Assembly (NCBI RefSeq): GCF_001885075.1
Contig: NZ_MODU01000004.1
Coordinates: 3,038,001-3,102,000 of the forward strand
From: Alteromonas sp. V450
Lineage (GTDB): Bacteria; Pseudomonadota; Gammaproteobacteria; Enterobacterales; Alteromonadaceae
Length of the DNA: 64,000 nt
Direction: 5' to 3'
Position numbers and translations under genes: made by a program. Numbering within the stretch: position 1 is the first letter of the stretch; each line of letters opens with the position of its first letter. This document shows positions 46,806 to 55,779 of this stretch, piece by piece. The notes beneath the pieces are model-generated. The model did no database searches. It was not told where the DNA came from and saw nothing but the letters and a program-made list of their open reading frames with translations.

Positions 46806-46877
46806 CAAAACCTAAAAAACACACTTAACGCGCATGGTTTAACCATGCACATAGTTCGTTTATTTAATGGAATTGTT

Positions 46878-48995
46878 ATGAAGTATTCTTTACTGGCATT
46901 CGCTATTTCAGCTGCCTGCACATCTGCACACGTTTATGCAAACACATCCGAGGTAATTGACAGCACTTCAACAGAAGTGATTACCGTTATTGGTTCTTCG
47001 CTTAATGATAATACCGTAAAAATTGAGCGAGAGACGGTGACCGCCACAACCAATATAGACGCTGATTTTGGCGATCAGTTAGCGCAACTGCCTGGCGTAT
47101 CCGTTTCCCGAAACGGCCCGGTTACAGGTCTTATTCAATACCGAGGGCTTTTCGGTGATAGGGTCGGCGTATCCATCGACGGTGTCGATATAGCGGGCGC
47201 GGGGCCTAACTCTATGGACTCGCCATTATCCCACGTACTGCCAGAGCCAGGGCTTACTGCTACTTTGTATCGCGGTATTGTACCGGTGAGTGCTGGGGTG
47301 CAAACGCTAGGTGGTAAGCTTCGTATTAACGCCGATGCAGCATCTCTTTTTGCTTTAGAAAGCGGTATTGCTGGCAGTGTAAATGCCAGCTTAATTGGCC
47401 CGGGAAGCGGACAACAATACCAAGGCAATGTGCTTTACAAAACAGGCCAAGCTTTCATTAGCGGCGCCTTCATGCATCAGCAGCGTGACGAGCGAGAATC
47501 GGGCGATAACGCTGTTATACCTAAAAGCCACTACCAAAGAAATGGCGGCAAATTCAGATTTGGCTATGAATGGGGAAAACACCAATTCGATGCTAGCTAT
47601 CAACAGCTAAATACGAATGAGAGCGGCACACCAGCGCTCGCCATGGATATAGGTTTTATTGATGCAGCATGGTACCGACTAGGTTATCGCTACAACGCAG
47701 GCGAAGCAGAGTACTTAGCCATAAATTGGTTTGGCAACAGTAACCAACACGCCATGGATAACTTTTCCCAGCGCATGGCAATGTCTGAGAATATGGCAAG
47801 GGAGAATAATGCAGACGCTATCGCTCAGGGGTTAGATGCCAAGTACGTTATGCCGTTAGATAGTGGCGAGTTGGAATTGGGCGCTTATCTACACCACAGC
47901 CGAAATAACTCTGTTATTACTAACCCTAATAACGGTATGTTCTTTGTAGATAACTTTACTAATGTACAAAGAGATACCGCGAGTATTTATGCCCAATGGA
48001 CAGTAAACAAGCAAGATTATTCGTCTACGCTTGGTGCGCGATACACCCGCGTTAATATGGATGCCGGAGAAGCGGGATCTAACATGGTGATGATGAACCC
48101 CGCAGTAGCTACGTTAGTCAGTAATTTTAACGCTGCTGAGCGTAACGAAAACTACAACATGTTAGATATAGCCGCTACCACTCGATACCATGCGAGCGAC
48201 TCGCTCGATATTATACTTGGTATATCTCAGAAAAATCGCGCTCCTATCTACTTCGAACGTTATACCTGGCTGCCACTTGGCATCTCGGGCGGCATGGCTG
48301 ACGGTTTTAACTACATTGGTAACCTTGATTTAGACAATGAAACTGCGCGTAAATTAGATGTGGGCGTTGATTACACTTATAAAAATTGGGCTATCTCGCC
48401 CCGCCTTTTCTATCAGGATATAGAAGATTACATCACCGGATCACCTAGCACGAATATGGCGGCGAACATGGTGTCTACCATGATGGCTGGTACAGCGCCA
48501 TTTCAGTGGACGAATACCCACGCTGTTATCAAAGGTGCGGATATGACGGTGCAAGGTCAGTTTAGTGAAAACTTAAGTGTGCGTGCAGTAGCAACCATTC
48601 AGCATGGTAACCGTGATGACATTGATGATGCTTTGTTCCGCATTGCGCCAGAGCAGTTAACAACCACAGTTCGATGGAATACTCAGGTATTTGAGGCGCC
48701 TCTTCAAATGCAGTTTACATCTGAGTTAGCAGGTGCACAAAACCATATCTCGGCACTGCAAAATGAGGCACCCACAGCAGGCTATGGTCTATTGCATATC
48801 TCGGGGCTGATAACGCTTTTTGAAAATGCGCAGTCGAATCTTCAGGTTACGGCAACTATTCACAACCTGTTCAACAAACAATATGCCCCGCACACAGCGG
48901 GCATTAATCGAGTAATGATTGCCGATGTTGAAGTAGGTGAGCGCGTGCCTGGTGCTGGGCGAGAGTGGCATTTTGGTTTGAGCTACCAATTCTAG
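46878..48995 (+). CDS. TonB-dependent copper receptor (NosA/OprC-like)
   Basis: Of 705 residues from the ATG at 46878, which gives a proper signal peptide. The plug (LAQLPGVSVSRNGPVTGLIQYRG, in part) and barrel ending GLSYQF are typical. Extracellular loops are Met-rich (MAMSENMAREN; SNMVMMNPAV; MAANMVSTMMAG), as in NosA/OprC copper receptors. Together with the DUF2946-like gene before it, this suggests copper acquisition, perhaps for cuproenzymes. A terminator follows. Confidence 0.88.
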   Translation: MKYSLLAFAISAACTSAHVYANTSEVIDSTSTEVITVIGSSLNDNTVKIERETVTATTNIDADFGDQLAQLPGVSVSRNGPVTGLIQYRGLFGDRVGVSIDGVDIAGAGPNSMDSPLSHVLPEPGLTATLYRGIVPVSAGVQTLGGKLRINADAASLFALESGIAGSVNASLIGPGSGQQYQGNVLYKTGQAFISGAFMHQQRDERESGDNAVIPKSHYQRNGGKFRFGYEWGKHQFDASYQQLNTNESGTPALAMDIGFIDAAWYRLGYRYNAGEAEYLAINWFGNSNQHAMDNFSQRMAMSENMARENNADAIAQGLDAKYVMPLDSGELELGAYLHHSRNNSVITNPNNGMFFVDNFTNVQRDTASIYAQWTVNKQDYSSTLGARYTRVNMDAGEAGSNMVMMNPAVATLVSNFNAAERNENYNMLDIAATTRYHASDSLDIILGISQKNRAPIYFERYTWLPLGISGGMADGFNYIGNLDLDNETARKLDVGVDYTYKNWAISPRLFYQDIEDYITGSPSTNMAANMVSTMMAGTAPFQWTNTHAVIKGADMTVQGQFSENLSVRAVATIQHGNRDDIDDALFRIAPEQLTTTVRWNTQVFEAPLQMQFTSELAGAQNHISALQNEAPTAGYGLLHISGLITLFENAQSNLQVTATIHNLFNKQYAPHTAGINRVMIADVEVGERVPGAGREWHFGLSYQF

Positions 48996-49030
48996 TTATT
49001 GGCAAAGCGATTTATTGACAACGAAACTTA

Positions 49031-49060
49031 AAGGGGCTGGTTCGCTACAGCCCCTTTTCA
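49031..49060. terminator. Terminator between copper receptor and hydrolase
   Basis: AAGGGGCTG (49031-49039) pairs with CAGCCCCTT (49048-49056), then TTTTC; AAA on the other side lets it serve the convergent gene too. Confidence 0.85.
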
Positions 49061-49066
49061 CTGCAT

Positions 49067-50434
49067 TTAGTGTGGATTATCCGTAGCATTTAGCTTCTCA
49101 AAGTGCAGACCTTTGGCGGTCCTTTCCTTGAACCCATTCCAATATGTATGCTCCTCAAGCGCCTCTCCCTCTTTATCGAGCGCCCATACGCCGTCATTTG
49201 ATGAGGGAATTAGCGAAAGATACGCTGACATGTCTTGACCCTTAAGGTATTGAGCTAACCACACCGTAGCAAAATGTTGTGCAATGTTGTTCATCCGCAC
49301 ATTGTCCCACACCGCATCGGTGTAATGCTCACTCACATTAAACCCCAAGTCTTCATCATAAAAGAAAGATTCTTCCGGTGCAGGCATTACCGCCCCGGCA
49401 TTATGATTCGCATTATCGTAAGTAAGCAATACCCTATCTACGTTTACAGCTGTTTGCCACATTAATCTAACCCCGTTACTGTAGCCCGACACATCATCTT
49501 CGGAGCCTGCAACAAACAATATTGGCTTTTCAACTTTTCGCATAGTTTCAGCATTGAAAACACCATGGTTCATTCCCCATGGAGCAAAGGCTATGACCGT
49601 CTTGATACGGCTATCAACGGGTGTATCTGCATCTTTCGAATACACATCAAGGAGCTTGAAAGGCGGAGATATGGGACTTTCTATCGCAGCGTCTGTCAGT
49701 CTCGCCCCCGCATTAATAACAGCACCATAGCCCCCCATTGAATATCCAATGATTGCTGTATTGCCGGCATCAACTTTCTTATATAAAAACGAGGCTTTGT
49801 CCTCAGATAGCTTTTGCAGTTCATCTAAAACCAGAATTTGATCTTTTGGCCGATTGTAGAGCGTAGATGCGAACGCATCCTTCGTTCTGTACGTCGAATC
49901 TGTATGATCAACTGATATGACAACATAGCCCTTCGATGCTAAATTTTCAGCAAGATGCGCTAAGAGAAATCTGTTGCCGGGGTACCCGTGAGACACCAAT
50001 ACTAAAGGAAATGGCGTGTTCGTGTTGGCGACGGCCGCATTTCGAACAGCCTTTCCCAACAGCGACACTTGCGTTTTTCCATCGCGCAAATAGACATTCA
50101 AAGTACGCGCAGCCTCATCTTGATCAGTTGCGGTAGGTGAAGAGGCCGGATACCAAATTTCAGCTTTTAGCGCCCGCTGTGCGCGTGGAAACTCAGCTGT
50201 TTCGGGATTTGATTTTAATAGCGCTAAAACATCCACTTGGTTTTCGAAAATAAAATCCAGTGTTTTGACCCCAACATTATATTCGCCGTACGCTGAGAAT
50301 AAGGGGGCGTCTGGCCTTTGAGTATCAATCGTATTTTTGGCCACACTTTCTTGTGTTAATAATGCTGTTAACACGCAGGTTATAATGCGCGTTATGTTTC
50401 TAAAGTTCATACTGCGTGTCATTGAAAAGCCCAT
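49067..50434 (-). CDS. Secreted alpha/beta hydrolase (PAF-acetylhydrolase/lipase-like)
   Basis: About 455 residues with an N-terminal signal peptide (core around TRIITCVLTALL). The nucleophile elbow is GYSMGGYGA, with the oxyanion region VLVSHGYPGNR; a DxxH pair downstream (SEDDVSG; NANHNAG) would complete the triad. It resembles PAF-acetylhydrolase and dienelactone hydrolase-type esterases. Divergent from a TonB receptor whose promoter has the GntR-type operator of the sulfonate locus. An esterase there could deacylate a sulfolipid before uptake; this is inference. ATGs at 50422 and 50410 are alternative starts. Confidence 0.82.
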   Translation of the reverse strand: MGFSMTRSMNFRNITRIITCVLTALLTQESVAKNTIDTQRPDAPLFSAYGEYNVGVKTLDFIFENQVDVLALLKSNPETAEFPRAQRALKAEIWYPASSPTATDQDEAARTLNVYLRDGKTQVSLLGKAVRNAAVANTNTPFPLVLVSHGYPGNRFLLAHLAENLASKGYVVISVDHTDSTYRTKDAFASTLYNRPKDQILVLDELQKLSEDKASFLYKKVDAGNTAIIGYSMGGYGAVINAGARLTDAAIESPISPPFKLLDVYSKDADTPVDSRIKTVIAFAPWGMNHGVFNAETMRKVEKPILFVAGSEDDVSGYSNGVRLMWQTAVNVDRVLLTYDNANHNAGAVMPAPEESFFYDEDLGFNVSEHYTDAVWDNVRMNNIAQHFATVWLAQYLKGQDMSAYLSLIPSSNDGVWALDKEGEALEEHTYWNGFKERTAKGLHFEKLNATDNPH

Positions 50435-50665
50435 TGAATATCATATACAAGACCTACCAAATTATCCTGTTAGACAATCTACTGGCAAGTGTTCATTCAT
50501 TTACTTTTATTATAAATGTTAATTATTACCGTTATTGCACAATTGATTAAAAAAAATAAATAGATGTAATATAAGCAAAAATACTCGCTCAAATATCAAT
50601 TTTCATCACCATTTAACAAATTAATTGCAATTGGTTTACTTTCTGGTTAAATTTTATCTATCTGA

Positions 50666-50681
50666 TGTCTTATATAAGATA
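50666..50681. promoter_or_regulatory. Third GntR-type operator, before the TonB receptor
   Basis: TGTCTTATATAAGATA differs by one base from TGTCTTATATAAGACA before the GH31 gene 35 kb away. It lies 91 bp upstream of the TonB receptor ATG and 232 bp upstream of the divergent hydrolase. The rest of the 337-bp gap (50435-50771) is A+T-rich with no other clear signal. Confidence 0.72.
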
Positions 50682-50771
50682 GCAGATAGAGATAGGTGTT
50701 CTGCGACATCGTCTCAATTAAAAACACGCACACAAAACTGAAACACAACAAATATAACAGTGGAGAACATC

Positions 50772-53147
50772 ATGGCATTGAAATATAGCCCCATCCAAAA
50801 AGGCATAATTCAAGCGCTCGCACTAACGACTTGCGTAGGCCTAAGCGCAACGGCGAATGCCCAAGAAACTAATAGCGAGAAAGAAAAAAACCTGATTGAA
50901 CAGATCACCGTTACCTCACAAAAACGTGTCGAAAGCCTTAATGAGGTGCCTGTTGCGGTTTCAGTTTTGCGCGAAGATCAAATTAATGCAGCATTTGCGA
51001 ATAACATTGAGAGCTTGCAAGCACTGGTTCCATCGGTCAGTTTCAGAAAGGGGAACACAACACGTAACTCAGCTATTACGGTTCGTGGTATCGGTACTAT
51101 TTCTTTCAGTGTGGCTGCAGAGCCAAGTGTTTCAACGGTAGTAGATGGCGTCGTTATGGGACGCTCTGGCCAAGCTTTCGTAGATCTGTATGACTTAGAA
51201 CGAATTGAGGTTCTTCGTGGCCCCCAAGGAACGTTATTTGGTAAAAATGCATCAGCAGGTGTATTAAACATTACAACTAAACGCCCCACAGATGAATTTG
51301 AAGGTACTGCCGAACTATCGCTGTTTCAAGATAACGAGTACCGTTTAAAAACCAGCGTCTCAGGTGGTCTTTCTGATAATGTGAGTGGAAGCCTAACCGT
51401 TCTGAAGTCTCAGTTTGACGGTTATATAAAAAATGTTTTCACCAATGAAGATACCAATGGTTACGACAAAGAAGGTGTCCGCGCCAAGCTTAATATTGAA
51501 GCAAACAATGACACTGATATTCTGTTCATCTTTGAAAATATGAAGTCTGATGACAGCTGCTGCGCAGATTTAGCGCTCTCTCCTAGCGGCCGTAACCCTA
51601 ATTCTCCCGCCGTTCCAGACAGTACGGGCACAGGTGACTTGGATTTAGAACAACGATTAATCGACCACGATTTCGAAACAAGAACATTAGATGAGACTAC
51701 AGGTTTTTCCGTTCAAGTAGACACCATGCTAGGTGACCATGAATTTACCTCTATTACAGCTTACAGAAGCTGGGATAATACCGAGTTTAGAGAGGGCGAC
51801 TTTACTTCAATTGCCGGTACCAGACCATTTCCTGTTTTTGGCGAACCTTTCCAGCTTCACGACATTGGTGCTCAAAATTGGAAGCAAACTTCGCAAGAAT
51901 TTCGCATAGCGTCACCGCTAGGTAACGCGCTAGATTATCAATTTGGTGCGTTTTGGTGGACTCAGAAATCAGAACGAAACTTCACACGAGACGCAAGTTG
52001 TCAAAACAACGCGGGTCAATTCCCTGCCGCCATTAGCGCCTATCTAACAGATACTTTTGGCGTAGAAAACCCAACGGCTGAACAGGTTGATGAGTTCATC
52101 GCCAGCGAAGGACTGTCATGTAACTCAAACGATATTGTCAGTGCTACAGCCTATATGGAAACGCAGTTCGATAACTGGGCACTATTTGCCGACGGTAAGT
52201 ATCACTTTACTGAAGACTTCCGCTTGCTGTTCGGACTTCGTTATACCGATGACGAAGTAAGTTATTCTCACGATCGTCGCAGTAATGACCAATACAAACG
52301 AACAGGCGTTGGTGTTCGTGGGTTTGAAACAGATTACAGTGGTACCACTAGTGAAACCGATCTCTCTGGCAAGTTAGGCGTTCAGTATGACCTTACAGAA
52401 AACAGCATGGCATATTTTACGTTCTCTCAAGGGTACAAAGGTCCAGCGTTCAACGTATTTTACAATATGTCGGAAAAAGACACCTTACCTATTGGTAAAG
52501 AGTCTTCAGATGCCTATGAAATTGGCTACAAGTATGCAAGTCGTAACATCGTATTCAATGCCGCAATATTCAGAACTGATATAGATGGTTTTCAAGCCAA
52601 CAACTCTGAATTGCTGGATGGCGTCACAATCACACGCTTAACTAACGCGGGTTCTGTTACTACCGAGGGTTATGAGTTTGACTTCATGTGGCAGGTTAAT
52701 GATAACTTTTCATTAACAGGGGGCCTATCTAAGGTTGACGCTGAAGTAGACAAATTTAATTGTCCAGATGTTGACTGCGACGGCGGCGCAGGTGCTGACC
52801 TTCCCTTTTCTCCAGACCTGAAATACTCGGTAACTGGTGAATACTTCTGGGAGTTCGACAATATGGATGTCATCTTAAACGGTTCGTATGTTTATACTGA
52901 TGAAATGTTTGTTGGCGCACCTGGTGCTTTTGCAACAGAAAACGACCCAGCAGTGTTGCCTGACTACGGCATTATCAATGCAAGCCTAGCTTTCTCTTTC
53001 AATGATGATGCATATCGTATTAGCTTAATTGGTAAAAGCTTGACTGACGAAAGTTTTGTAACAACCTACAGCGGTGATAACTTCCGCTATCAAATACCTC
53101 GAGACGCAGACCGCTACTTCGGCGTTCAGCTTCGCGCTAGATTCTAA
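50772..53147 (+). CDS. TonB-dependent receptor, candidate sulfolipid/sulfo-glycoside uptake
   Basis: Of 791 residues from the ATG at 50772, with GGAG six bases upstream. Signal peptide ends near TANAQ; the plug has VTSQKRVESLNEVPVAVSV and IEVLRGPQGTLFGKNASAG; the barrel ends in VQLRARF. The sequence belongs to a broad group of organic-substrate receptors, not obviously siderophore. The GntR-type operator upstream places it in the same regulon as the GH31-dioxygenase locus. Substrate is inferred only. Confidence 0.9.
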   Translation: MALKYSPIQKGIIQALALTTCVGLSATANAQETNSEKEKNLIEQITVTSQKRVESLNEVPVAVSVLREDQINAAFANNIESLQALVPSVSFRKGNTTRNSAITVRGIGTISFSVAAEPSVSTVVDGVVMGRSGQAFVDLYDLERIEVLRGPQGTLFGKNASAGVLNITTKRPTDEFEGTAELSLFQDNEYRLKTSVSGGLSDNVSGSLTVLKSQFDGYIKNVFTNEDTNGYDKEGVRAKLNIEANNDTDILFIFENMKSDDSCCADLALSPSGRNPNSPAVPDSTGTGDLDLEQRLIDHDFETRTLDETTGFSVQVDTMLGDHEFTSITAYRSWDNTEFREGDFTSIAGTRPFPVFGEPFQLHDIGAQNWKQTSQEFRIASPLGNALDYQFGAFWWTQKSERNFTRDASCQNNAGQFPAAISAYLTDTFGVENPTAEQVDEFIASEGLSCNSNDIVSATAYMETQFDNWALFADGKYHFTEDFRLLFGLRYTDDEVSYSHDRRSNDQYKRTGVGVRGFETDYSGTTSETDLSGKLGVQYDLTENSMAYFTFSQGYKGPAFNVFYNMSEKDTLPIGKESSDAYEIGYKYASRNIVFNAAIFRTDIDGFQANNSELLDGVTITRLTNAGSVTTEGYEFDFMWQVNDNFSLTGGLSKVDAEVDKFNCPDVDCDGGAGADLPFSPDLKYSVTGEYFWEFDNMDVILNGSYVYTDEMFVGAPGAFATENDPAVLPDYGIINASLAFSFNDDAYRISLIGKSLTDESFVTTYSGDNFRYQIPRDADRYFGVQLRARF

Positions 53148-53159
53148 CCGAGTCTCCCT

Positions 53160-53196
53160 AAAAGGCACTTTTTCACTGCGTGAAGAGTGCCTTTTC
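53160..53196. terminator. Bidirectional terminator
   Basis: AAAAGGCACT (53160-53169) and AGTGCCTTTT (53186-53195) form a perfect 10-bp stem flanked by A and T runs, serving the TonB receptor and the convergent TauE/SafE gene. Confidence 0.9.
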
Positions 53197-53965
53197 ATAC
53201 TATATCTTTTAGGGCTTCTACCACCAAGCGAAGTGCTAGGATTGTCACTACTACTTTAAAGATCACGGTAAACTTTTTTGCTGGAACACGCTTTAATACC
53301 TTCAAGCCGAAAAACGTACCGAGCGCACCACTGGCAATCATAATCATGATAAGTCCCGCCCACTGTGCAAATGAAAACCCTACAAAGGTAAAAACAAAGG
53401 CTTTAAGACCGTGCTGTAGTGTCATACAGCTGGCAAAGGTACCCGTGATCTGCATTTTGGTGTAGTTATTTCGGTGTACAAACGCAGCCACCAAGGGCCC
53501 CGTGGCGCCTACGAACATTGAAACCAAAGTGGTCACCAATCCCGCTAATGTTCTACCTGCTGGTTTCATTTCTTGTGCTTTAGGTTTACTGCCCCACACT
53601 AAAAACAAAATAAATGCGGCAACCGCAAACTGAATGATTACCAGCGGCAGCTGAACCACAATAAACGAGGCCAAAAAAGCCCCAACGACTGCACCTAAAG
53701 AAAAATACGTTAGCATACGCCAGTCGATATGCTTTGCCGTCATCAGTGCACGGTTGCCGTTCGAACCGAGCTGCACAAGACCGTGAACCGGGATCAGTGC
53801 ACTAACCGGCACACTACCAGCCATCACCGCTAGTAATAGCACCCCGCCACCTATACCTAAAGTTGCTGTCATCATAGACGTAAAAAACGAGGTAACAACA
53901 AGTACCACTGAAGATGACATCGACAACGTATCGTTGGCCGTTAACCAGCTATAAAGTAAATTCAA
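53195..53965 (-). CDS. TauE/SafE (TSUP) family membrane protein
   Basis: Of 256 residues, about eight helices, with the TSUP signatures TATLGIGGGVLLL and VSMFVGATGPLVAAF at the start of each half. It could export sulfite or another sulfur compound. It is convergent with the TonB receptor of the sulfonate regulon, so this is the second TSUP protein with a link to that pathway, though no operator was found at its own promoter. Confidence 0.85.
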   Translation of the reverse strand: MNLLYSWLTANDTLSMSSSVVLVVTSFFTSMMTATLGIGGGVLLLAVMAGSVPVSALIPVHGLVQLGSNGNRALMTAKHIDWRMLTYFSLGAVVGAFLASFIVVQLPLVIIQFAVAAFILFLVWGSKPKAQEMKPAGRTLAGLVTTLVSMFVGATGPLVAAFVHRNNYTKMQITGTFASCMTLQHGLKAFVFTFVGFSFAQWAGLIMIMIASGALGTFFGLKVLKRVPAKKFTVIFKVVVTILALRLVVEALKDIV

Positions 53966-54080
53966 GATTTAAACTCCACCATAATTTATGATGCCTTTAC
54001 AACGTTTCAGTGATCACAACCCCACCTTCATTCGTTCAAATAACAAACAGCAATAAAGTATGGCACATGAGGCTTTTATC

Positions 54081-54257
54081 ATGTCTTCAGTTAACTACTT
54101 AAACAAAGCACTTCAAATATTAAGTGACAGAAATAGTACAAAAGATGCCAAGCTTGTTGCTAAACAAATTCTCCATAACAGTGGCTTTACTGATGAAGAC
54201 ATCTATGAATGTTTGAAACAGGGCTCGACTATTCGCATTACCATATTTGAAGCCTAA
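54081..54257 (+). CDS. Small hypothetical protein
   Basis: Fifty-eight residues from the ATG at 54081 (GAGG eight bases upstream), starting MSSVNYLNKALQIL and predicted mostly helical, with a KLVAKQILHNSGFTDEDIY segment. An upstream ATG at 54060 is possible. I do not recognise the family. The stretch after it, 54258-54576, has no gene I can support and contains one terminator. Confidence 0.5.
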   Translation: MSSVNYLNKALQILSDRNSTKDAKLVAKQILHNSGFTDEDIYECLKQGSTIRITIFEA

Positions 54258-54511
54258 ACTAGCAACAAGTCCAATTATCAACGCTTATTCTCCAGACCAT
54301 ATGTGGCTAACTTGTTCGCCTAAAAAACCCATTGACTTTCTCTTTGGTGCACAGGATACTCGGGTAATTAAATACTCACTAGCAGCATTGTTTTTAAATA
54401 CTATGCCTAAAAACACGAATACACATACTGCTTACTCAGCGTCTGCGCTGATTATTATTCTCGCTATTCTAAGGAATGGGCGGGTTAGCTAGTGCGTAAA
54501 TAGAATTCACT

Positions 54512-54537
54512 AAACCCGCCGCAAAGGCGGGTTTTTT
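54512..54537 (+). terminator. Rho-independent terminator
   Basis: AAACCCGCC-GCAAA-GGCGGGTTTTTT. The upstream transcript is unclear: the small gene ending at 54257 is about 250 bp away. Confidence 0.88.
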
Positions 54538-54576
54538 ATTGGCTCGTCTTGCGGTAAAAATAACGGAACGACAGCC

Positions 54577-54999
54577 ATGAACAATCCAATATCTCACGTG
54601 TTACAACAGTTGCATGACGCAGTAAACCGCGGCGATCAAGACGCCTTATCCCAATGTTATGCGAGCGATGCAACTGTGGTCGCTACCCCCATGTCCAGTT
54701 CAACGCAAAACCAAGCCGCTGAAGAACATGCCACGCAGCGCGACTGCGTTGACGCCCTGCTTAAATTTCAAAAGAAATTCATGCCCGATCATTTTGTTAC
54801 AACTGGAGATGAACGGGTCATACAAGCCGGTGACGTAGCGCTAGTCGTCGCAAAGCTTTACCTTGTGCCCAAAGCAACACCCAACGCCCTACCCTGCGAG
54901 GGTAAGCGCGCCGTTTATGTTCTGCAAAGGGATGTAAGTGGTGAATGGCGCTGTGTCATCGATAACTTCTTCGGTACCGACCTGCTGGATTTTGCGTGA
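54577..54999 (+). CDS. NTF2/SnoaL-like domain protein
   Basis: Of 140 residues with the NTF2-like pattern: N-terminal helix LHDAVNRGDQDALSQCYASDATVV, later GDVALVVAKLYLV and GEWRCVIDNFFG. Such small alpha+beta barrels serve as isomerases, hydrolases or binding domains in many pathways. Nothing nearby fixes the role. Confidence 0.75.
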   Translation: MNNPISHVLQQLHDAVNRGDQDALSQCYASDATVVATPMSSSTQNQAAEEHATQRDCVDALLKFQKKFMPDHFVTTGDERVIQAGDVALVVAKLYLVPKATPNALPCEGKRAVYVLQRDVSGEWRCVIDNFFGTDLLDFA

Positions 55000-55102
55000 T
55001 TTAATTGGGGGCATGATTTTATAAGGGCATAACACTATGCCCCAAATCTTCATCTAGCAAGGTTTGAATGCTTGTTAGCCTTTTACAAAACACTACGCAT
55101 GA

Positions 55103-55189
55103 TTAGTGGTCGTGCTCGTGTTCCTCAGCAATACCTAACCAAACCGCACCTGAACGCCCAAAATCCAGCTCAGGTAAAGTGATGAACAT
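55103..55189 (-). CDS. Possible 28-residue His-rich peptide or gene remnant
   Basis: Minus-strand reading from ATG 55189 to TAA 55103, starting MFITLPELDFGRSG and ending EEHEHDH. It is divergent from the merC-type gene and sits on the other side of the Zur box. A zinc-binding His-rich tail at a Zur site is suggestive, but no good ribosome site is seen and it may be the leftover end of a larger gene. Confidence 0.3.
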   Translation of the reverse strand: MFITLPELDFGRSGAVWLGIAEEHEHDH

Positions 55190-55216
55190 TGTTTCTATTT
55201 TTAAAATTTTTATGAT

Positions 55217-55233
55217 ATGTTATAGTATAACTT
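55217..55233. promoter_or_regulatory. Zur-type operator before merC
   Basis: ATGTTATAGTATAACTT contains the perfect dyad GTTATA-G-TATAAC, the core of the gamma-proteobacterial Zur box. It ends 17 bp before the MerC-domain start. It resembles the site at 1322. Confidence 0.78.
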
Positions 55234-55249
55234 AAATTTGAAGAGCAAA

Positions 55250-55687
55250 ATGAACACCTTTTCAGACAAGCTCGCTATGCTCTTTTCGTCTCTTTGCGTA
55301 ATACATTGTTTATTAACACCTATTCTATTGATTTCTATACCCGCATTAGCAAGCGTATCTATTCTCAATGATGAAACCTTCCATCAAATACTGCTGTTCT
55401 TTGTGCTGCCTATTGGCGCCTTTGCGCTCTCAGTAGGCTACCTACATCACAGGAATAAATGGGTGGTACTAGCAGGCGCTACTGGTCTTACGTTGCTAGG
55501 CAGCCCACTGCTGGTTGAATGGGTAGGTTTAGGACATGAAGTACTTGGCGAATATGGAGAAGTTGTTATTACTGTAATCGCTTCGTTTATTATTGTCAGT
55601 GCGCATATTGCCAATTACCGCCTCAGAGAAACTACTCAGGGTTTGACTTGCGAAGAGCGAGAGACAGCACAATCGCACACCTATTAG
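55250..55687 (+). CDS. MerC-domain membrane protein
   Basis: Of 145 residues, four hydrophobic helices, with the MerC-like Cys motif SSLCVIHCLLTP and a HHRNKW loop. MerC domains occur in mercuric-ion uptake proteins and, more widely, in membrane proteins of unknown metal role. The ATG at 55250 is preferred over an upstream TTG, because the Zur box would otherwise touch the coding region. Zur control points to zinc limitation rather than mercury. folE2 follows by 92 bp, probably in one operon. Confidence 0.82.
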   Translation: MNTFSDKLAMLFSSLCVIHCLLTPILLISIPALASVSILNDETFHQILLFFVLPIGAFALSVGYLHHRNKWVVLAGATGLTLLGSPLLVEWVGLGHEVLGEYGEVVITVIASFIIVSAHIANYRLRETTQGLTCEERETAQSHTY

Positions 55688-55779
55688 TTTTATCACTTCC
55701 TCATATACGCGTGTTCTTTTGAGCTACACCTACGAGTATAGCGATGTAACAGTTTTTAAGGTTTTATTCAGAGGTAATT

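Noticed and set aside
54247..54492. Open frame of 81 codons
   Set aside because: No ribosome site, no recognisable pattern and overlap with the end of the preceding small gene; composition looks non-coding.
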